The notes under the pieces are model-generated. The model ran no database searches. It was not told the DNA's origin and saw only the letters and a list, made by a program, of their open reading frames with translations. 64,000 nucleotides of DNA from Plotosus lineatus (taxonomy: Eukaryota; Chordata; Actinopteri; Siluriformes; Plotosidae). The stretch is from positions 1,910,001-1,974,000 of the forward strand of contig CM045739.1 in NCBI GenBank assembly GCA_024760905.1. The letters run 5' to 3'. Numbering within the stretch: position 1 is the stretch's first letter; every line of letters begins with the position of its first letter. Below are positions 58,520 to 64,000 of the stretch, piece after piece. A program made the translations under genes and the position numbers.

Positions 58520-58617
58520 GCTGCTGTAATGTGATCTGTTCTGATAAAACCGGAACCCTCACGAGGAACGAGATGACGGTCACTCAAGTCTTCACCTCGG
58601 ACGGACAGCGTGCCGAG
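58520..58617 (+). CDS. atp2c1: ATP2C1 exon, phosphorylation site DKTGT
   Basis: Two bases plus 32 codons: [20 protein letters not shown] then [12 protein letters not shown]. The Asp of DKTGT is the phosphorylated residue of P-type ATPases. Acceptor TTCCTCTCAG. The donor GAG|GTCGGT is weak and is placed by phase with exon 60742. Confidence 0.97.
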
Positions 58618-58727
58618 GTCGGTGGGAGGCCTCCTGTATTATGGGGAATCTGAGCGCCTCCAGCTGGTGGAGGGCAGTTTACAGTTAATCCCTTTAGTGT
58701 TCGTGAAAAAATATCCCAAAAGACTTA

Positions 58728-58848
58728 CAGACGCTCCCCGACTTACGTTCATCCGTTTTACGTAGTATGCTGACGCAATGACGTAATGACGCTGCGTCCA
58801 TTGTTTACAAATGACAGACTGAATGTGCCCCTCCTTCTTCCCAGTTCA

Positions 58849-58885
<37 letters not shown>

Positions 58886-59406
58886 TACACTCGGTTATAT
58901 AGCGTGTTACTCTTATGTGAAGACGTTGTCGCTGTGATCTTTGTGTTTACACTGTTTTGCGGACTTTTGTAACCCTAAGCAAATATGGTTGGTGATTCAC
59001 ATCAGTGCAGGCTGTGTTCTAAATGAGTTCAAAGGCACCTTTGCGCACTTGAAAGACTGGAAGTCCGTATATCCCACAGCAAGTACACTATTTTCACAAG
59101 TACACTACTTTCGGTATTGAGCGCCTCACATATTGTAAGCGTTGATTGGCTGTTTTAAGCTTCATGTAAAGTAACTCGGTGTAAATAAGTGACTTATTTG
59201 AAATTAACGTTGATATTATTTGATATTATTTTACAATGTTATGTTTATAATAATTGATTTAGGGGTGTTTTATGAGATACGGTAATGGTATTTATGGATG
59301 TATAGTACAGTATGCGTGTCATACGTCACTGTAACAACTTACGTTCACTTTCAACTTGCATTTGGCCGTCCGGAACCAATTAAAAACGTAAGTCGGGGAT
59401 CTTCTG
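58728..59406 (+). mobile_element. Tigger/pogo-like element, family A copy 3
   Basis: The ends CAGACGCTCCCCGACTTACG and GTAAGTCGGGGATCTTCTG are a near-perfect inverted repeat. The inside matches 8638-9486 with a deletion of the MVGQKRK-type frame (only MVGD remains). It lies in the intron after the DKTGT exon. Confidence 0.75.
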
Positions 59407-59515
59407 AATATTAAAATCTAATGAAAATAAGAGTTCAGTATTAATGTAGATCAGTGAATAAACCGAGGAGTAAATATAAAAGTTTAAAGACTGCAAAATC
59501 AGATAGATAAATAAA

Positions 59516-60469
59516 ATGAAAACGCACACACATCACGTACGCACGCACTCACACACACTCACTGTTACACATCCATACGTGCACTCACACTCTTCCACGC
59601 AATCACACCCACGTGCAATAACACTCACGCGCAATCACACTCACGTGCGCATCACATGCAATCACACTCATGCGCACTCGTACGCAATCACTTGCATGTG
59701 TGCTCACTCTCAGGTGCACACACACACTCACGTCCATGCATGCACGCTCTCACTCACTCACACTCTCGTAAACACCACACACGCGCACACACACAAGCGC
59801 AAACTTACATGCACACACTCTCTCACACACTCACACATGCACGCACACACTCACTCGCACGCACACATACTCATGCGTGCACACGTGCATGCACACACGC
59901 ACGCTCACACAAACTCACTCACCCCACCCAACCACACATGCATGCTTGAACTCACCCACTTGCACGCACTCGCACTCACTCACTTGCGCACTCACACACG
60001 CACAAACTCACACACACTCTCAAATGCCAGAGACACATGTGCACTCACACACTCACTCAGACCATACAAACACACACACACTCTCTCTCTCTCTCTCTTG
60101 CTCTCTCTCACAAACGCTGCACACGCACGCACTCGCACTCTCACAAACACCACAGACACATGTGCGCACACTTGCGTGCACACACTCACTCAGGCACACA
60201 CTTGTGCACTCTCTCACACACATGCACAAACTCAGACACACTCTCACAAACACCACAGACACACACTCATGCACTCGCGCTCATGTACACTTGCACTCAT
60301 TCACGCACTCATTCACGCACTCATGCACTCGCACGCATGCACACACTCGCTCACTTTCACACACTCATACACTGACTTACTCACATACACACGAACTCAC
60401 TCACACTCTTACATATGGACACTCACACACACACTCACTCATTCACTCAGACTCGGAACAAGGGGGTTG

Positions 60470-60515
<46 letters not shown>
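59516..60515. repeat. CA-rich low-complexity region
   Basis: About 1 kb of irregular CACACTCACGCGCA-type units, with pure (CA)n at 60468-60511. It yields spurious His/Thr-rich open frames. Confidence 0.9.
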
Positions 60516-60516
<1 letters not shown>

Positions 60517-60519
60517 GGT

Positions 60520-60628
60520 GCAGCTCACTTCCTCAGCACCACACATTTCTCCTACTGGTTCAGGAATAGAACCAGCAACCTTTCGGGCCCTGAGCTTCTT
60601 CTTTATCCATTAGGCTACGGCTGCCCCA
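60520..60628 (-). mobile_element. tRNA-like SINE head
   Basis: Minus strand reads GGGGCAGCCGTAGCCTAATG, then an A-box-like region and GGTTGCTGGTTCTATTCCTG (B-box). It is a SINE head rather than a gene: the expected tRNA 3' half is absent. Confidence 0.6.
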
Positions 60629-60694
60629 ATAGATAAATGCAAGTAGAGTAATAACAAATTAACATCAATTAAATAAATAAATATGAATCAATCA

Positions 60695-60741
<47 letters not shown>

Positions 60742-60837
60742 GTAACAGGTGTGGGTTATAATGGTGCAGGTGAGGTGATAATCGACGGGAAGGTGGTTCA
60801 TGGCTTCTCCAACATCTCCATTAGTAAACTAGTGGAG
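60742..60837 (+). CDS. atp2c1: ATP2C1 exon, nucleotide-binding domain
   Basis: 32 codons, phase 0 to 0: [20 protein letters not shown] then [12 protein letters not shown]. Acceptor (TG)n-TAG, donor GAG|GTGAGA. Confidence 0.95.
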
Positions 60838-60909
60838 GTGAGATTCTGCCCCATCATGGTCTTTACTGGGTCACGTCCCTTTTGCTATCCTTCAGGACCT
60901 CACGTGTGC

Positions 60910-60947
<38 letters not shown>

Positions 60948-60949
60948 AG

Positions 60950-61039
60950 GCGGGCTGTGTGTGTAATGACGCTGTAGTGAGGAACAACACACTGATGGGT
61001 CGACCCACAGAGGGTGCACTAATCGCTCTGGCCATGAAG
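60950..61039 (+). CDS. atp2c1: ATP2C1 exon, nucleotide-binding domain
   Basis: 30 codons, phase 0 to 0: [20 protein letters not shown] then [10 protein letters not shown]. Acceptor (TG)n-TTTGCAG, donor AAG|GTGAGA. Confidence 0.96.
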
Positions 61040-61104
61040 GTGAGAAGTTCATGGTATGAAGTTTGAACAGGTGTGTGTATGTGTGTGTGCGCGTGCACCC
61101 TGTC

Positions 61105-61235
61105 AGCATGTTCTTGCCCTGCGATGGCCTGATGAGCCGTCCAAGATATATTCTGGCCTCGACTAGAGTCGGTTGAGATGGGCACCAGCCCCCCTCATAA
61201 ATCGGATTAAGTTCAGAAAATGAATGAGTGATGTG
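61105..61235 (+). mobile_element. SINE/LINE tail fragment
   Basis: GGCCTGATGAGCCGTCCAAG, then GAGATGGGCACCAGCCCCCC and GGATTAAGTTCAGAAAATGA. Related to 3140-3265 and, inverted, to 2445 and 63550. Confidence 0.5.
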
Positions 61236-61523
61236 ATTTCAGTTTATGCCACTGCCAAGATTTCCTGTTAATAGATCACCCTCTACAGGACACATGTGTA
61301 ACTGCAATAATAAAGTTTGAAGTGTTTTCAATAATGTCTGTAAAATAACTTAAGATCAACTTGTTACTAATTAGTGTGTAAAGTTTGATCCATTCAGGAC
61401 TGAATTGTTATTTTAGTTACAAAAAATGTCATGTGTAAAGTCATGAATATTTAAATTAGGATTCTTTGTGTTCCTGATTTTTAAATACAGGATTATTCTG
61501 TATAATCATCTCTATCGCCAGTT

Positions 61524-61560
<37 letters not shown>

Positions 61561-61665
61561 GTGGGACTGGAAAGTGTGCAGCAGGAGTTTGTTCGTTTGG
61601 AGGAGATCCCGTTCACATCAGAGCAGAAGTGGATGGCGGTTCGTTGTGTCCATCGAACTCAACAG
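61561..61665 (+). CDS. atp2c1: ATP2C1 exon, nucleotide-binding domain
   Basis: 35 codons, phase 0 to 0: VGLESVQQEFVRLEEIPFTS then EQKWMAVRCVHRTQQ. Acceptor (TG)n-TAG; the donor CAG|GTCTCC is weak. Confidence 0.96.
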
Positions 61666-61899
61666 GTCTCCAACATCATTTACTTCTTGAGGCTAGAATC
61701 GCACTCGGCCGGAGGAGCCTTAATAATCACAAATCAGTTCAAAATTACACTGTAATGACAGAAAGAAGGGAGACGGGGATCGAAGACAGAAAAAAGAAAC
61801 GAAAATATAATACAGCTCACTGTGTATGATTCACGAAAAATAACTCTAATCCATCGCAGTCTTTGTAATTAGACTGTAATCTTTACAATCTTCAGGTTA

Positions 61900-62215
61900 A
61901 TGTGGGGTCGGTGGCGTAGTGGTTAGGGTGCTGCGCTCATGATCGGGAGGTTGTGAGTTCGAATCCCACTGAGACCCTCACTGTGCTAAGAGCCCCGGGC
62001 AAGGTCTCAACCACAAGTGTGCCTCTGTTCACCCAGCAGTATAAATGGGAACCAGTAAAATATACTGGGAAGGTAACCTGTGATGGACTCACGTCCCATC
62101 CAAGGGGAGTTGAACTCCTGGTCGCTTCACGCTACGGAAACCGGGGATAAGCACCGGCCTGATGAGCCGCTAGGCTCGGGTTTAAAAACCCAACAGACTT
62201 TACCTACCTACAGGT
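61900..62215 (+). mobile_element. tRNA-derived SINE
   Basis: GGGTCGGTGGCGTAGTGGTT (A-box) and GTGAGTTCGAATCCCACTGA (B-box), then CTCACGTCCCATCCAAGGGG and a CCTACCTA tail. It lies in the ATP2C1 intron, sense orientation. Confidence 0.7.
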
Positions 62216-62220
62216 TAATA

Positions 62221-62222
62221 TA

Positions 62223-62289
<67 letters not shown>

Positions 62290-62390
62290 ATCACACAGTC
62301 TCTCTCTCTCGCATGCTCTATCGCGCACACATACGCTCTCTCACACACTCTCTCTCAAACACACACAGAGCATATGAGTCCCGTGCTCTG

Positions 62391-62459
<69 letters not shown>

Positions 62460-62460
62460 G
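62221..62460. repeat. (CT)n, (CA)n and (TG)n tracts before an exon
   Basis: (CT)n at 62223-62276, a mixed CA/CT region, then about 33 uninterrupted TG units at 62393-62459, ending 11 bp before the acceptor at 62470. Confidence 0.95.
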
Positions 62461-62470
62461 TGCGCGGCAG

Positions 62471-62627
62471 GACAAGCCCGGAGTGTTTTTTATGAAAGGA
62501 GCTTTTGAGAAAGTGATCCAGTTCTGTAAGACCTACCACAGTAAAGGAGAGTCACTGCCTCTGAATAACCAGCAGAGGGTGCTCTACCAACAAGAGAAGA
62601 CCTACATGGGCCGTGCAGGACTCAGAG
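62471..62627 (+). CDS. atp2c1: ATP2C1 exon, ATP-binding KGA motif
   Basis: 52 codons plus one base: [20 protein letters not shown], then [20 protein letters not shown] and [15 protein letters not shown] contributes to ATP binding. Acceptor (TG)n-TTGTGCGCGGCAG, donor AGAG|GTATAC. Confidence 0.96.
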
Positions 62628-62728
62628 GTATACCAGCTCTTAAACTGCTGTCAGGGATGATGATGATGATGAAGGTGGTGATGATGAGGATGAGCGGTAC
62701 ATAACTGTGCCCTGTTCTCCTTCTGCAG

Positions 62729-62899
62729 TTCTGGCCTTTGCCTCAGGGATCGAAATGGATTCTTTGACGTTTCTCGGCCTGGTCGGCATCATCGATCCAC
62801 CGAGGTCCGGTGTTAGGGAAGCTGTGATGACGCTGGTCGACTCTGGAGTGTACGTCAAAATGATCACTGGAGACTCCCAGGAGACAGCGGTGGCCATTG
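62729..62899 (+). CDS. atp2c1: ATP2C1 exon, TGDS and DPPR motifs
   Basis: Two bases, 56 codons and one base: [20 protein letters not shown], then [16 protein letters not shown]. These are conserved P-domain motifs. Acceptor TCCTTCTGCAG, donor ATTG|GTGAGC. Confidence 0.97.
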
Positions 62900-62957
62900 G
62901 TGAGCCATCAATCTTCCTTCTACTCGGTTACAAGTGTTTATTATATACCAAATTAAC

Positions 62958-62998
<41 letters not shown>

Positions 62999-63096
62999 CC
63001 AATCGTTTGGGTCTGTATTCTAAAGGAGCTCAGTGTTTGTCCGGAGACGAGGTGGACACCATGGACCTTCAGGAGCTCTCACAGATTGTCTCCAGG
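62999..63096 (+). CDS. atp2c1: ATP2C1 exon, phosphorylation domain
   Basis: Two bases plus 32 codons: [20 protein letters not shown] then [12 protein letters not shown]. Acceptor (TG)n-TAG, donor AGG|GTAACG. Confidence 0.95.
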
Positions 63097-63189
63097 GTAA
63101 CGCTTTCAACTTTGTACTCATCACAGTCAGGTCTGAGTGAGGAATCAAAACCTCACTGTGTGTGTGTGTGTGTGTGTGTGTTTCCACAG

Positions 63190-63240
63190 ACAGTGGTGTT
63201 TTACAGAGCCAGTCCCAGACACAAACTGAAAATAGTCAAG
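63190..63240 (+). CDS. atp2c1: ATP2C1 51-bp exon
   Basis: 17 codons, phase 0 to 0: [17 protein letters not shown], the conserved P-domain FxRxxPxHK block. Acceptor (TG)n-TTTCCACAG, donor AAG|GTGAGG. Confidence 0.96.
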
Positions 63241-63549
63241 GTGAGGTAAATAAGTAAATAAGTAAGTAAATGTTGTGTTCGTTCAGGTGGAGCCATTTCT
63301 CGATTTTTTTTTTTTTTTTCTCTTGTGTCTTGATGTGGACTGAGGTGCCCACTAGGATTGGAATATCTGAAAGGCGTTTTAAAAATCACAATAATTATAG
63401 GAGAGCATAGTTTTAAGTGAAGCGACCTCTGTTTAGGTTTTTCAGCTTGGCGTTGCGGTTTGATCGCTGCTCACTTTAAAAGCGAGACAGGAACGAACTC
63501 GTACCACAAGCTGGCCGCGTTCTGCAGTCGAGTCACAACTACAGATTAG

Positions 63550-63700
63550 TCCATTCATTTTCTGAACCACTTAATCCTAATAGGTTCGCGGGAAGGCTGG
63601 TGCCTATCTCGGGTGAGAGCAAGGTACACCTTGAACCGCTAGCCAGGCCACCGCAGGGCCAACACTCTCACAACCTAAGTGGGATTTGGAACAGCCAATG
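63550..63700 (-). mobile_element. SINE tail fragment
   Basis: CATTCATTTTCTGAACCACT, TAATCCTAATAGGTTCGCGG and GAAGGCTGGTGCCTATCTCG are the inverted tail of the SINE family at 2445 and 3140. Confidence 0.5.
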
Positions 63701-63727
63701 AACATACTGCCAATTCTGCAAAAATAA

Positions 63728-63979
<252 letters not shown>

Positions 63980-64000
63980 TAACAGAAACTTAAAGTTATT

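Overview
The window looks like nuclear DNA of a vertebrate, most probably a teleost fish. The evidence is split exons with GT-AG borders, one conserved vertebrate P-type ATPase gene, Tc1-like, pogo/Tigger-like and RTE-type mobile elements, tRNA-derived SINEs, and very heavy (CA)n, (TA)n and (CT)n content. No prokaryotic features are present. Species and clade are inferred from sequence character only.

Two genes lie head to head. On the minus strand at the left edge are three short 5' coding exons (1833-1772, 1671-1634, 1344-1244). Their splice phases fit, and their translation resembles the N-terminus of UBXN11 (UBX-domain protein 11, socius); the rest of the gene lies beyond base 1. On the plus strand, ATP2C1 (SPCA1, the Golgi/secretory-pathway Ca2+/Mn2+-ATPase) runs from a probable first coding exon at 3939-3971 to an exon at 63812-63978. 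It leaves the window before transmembrane helices 5-10. Nineteen downstream exons were placed from conserved protein blocks, splice sites and phase continuity. They give about 690 codons with no internal stop and include the TGET, PEGLP, DKTGT, KGA, TGDS and TGDGVND motifs.

Region by region: 1-3.9 kb holds the ubxn11 5' end, an RTE LINE fragment and SINE pieces. 3.9-33 kb is ATP2C1 intron 1 (29 kb), full of mobile elements: a degraded LINE (4.6-8.6), Tigger-like MITEs, a broken Tc1 copy (10.2-11.7), RTE copies, a 3.2-kb CpG-rich minisatellite (20.9-24.2), a Tc1 copy fused to an RTE fragment (24.3-26.0) and a fold-back Tc1 derivative (31.6-32.8). 33-64 kb holds the exons, separated by introns built largely of tandem repeats.

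The most striking structure is the 13.1-kb intron 34597-47709. About 99.7% of it is a minisatellite whose unit copies the exon's own splice-donor junction. The array starts at the donor itself, and many units contain an exact FOXO-type octamer. Different minisatellites fill several other introns, and nine of nineteen ATP2C1 acceptors sit directly behind long (TG)n tracts. Most long open frames in the array regions are artefacts of stop-free short repeats.
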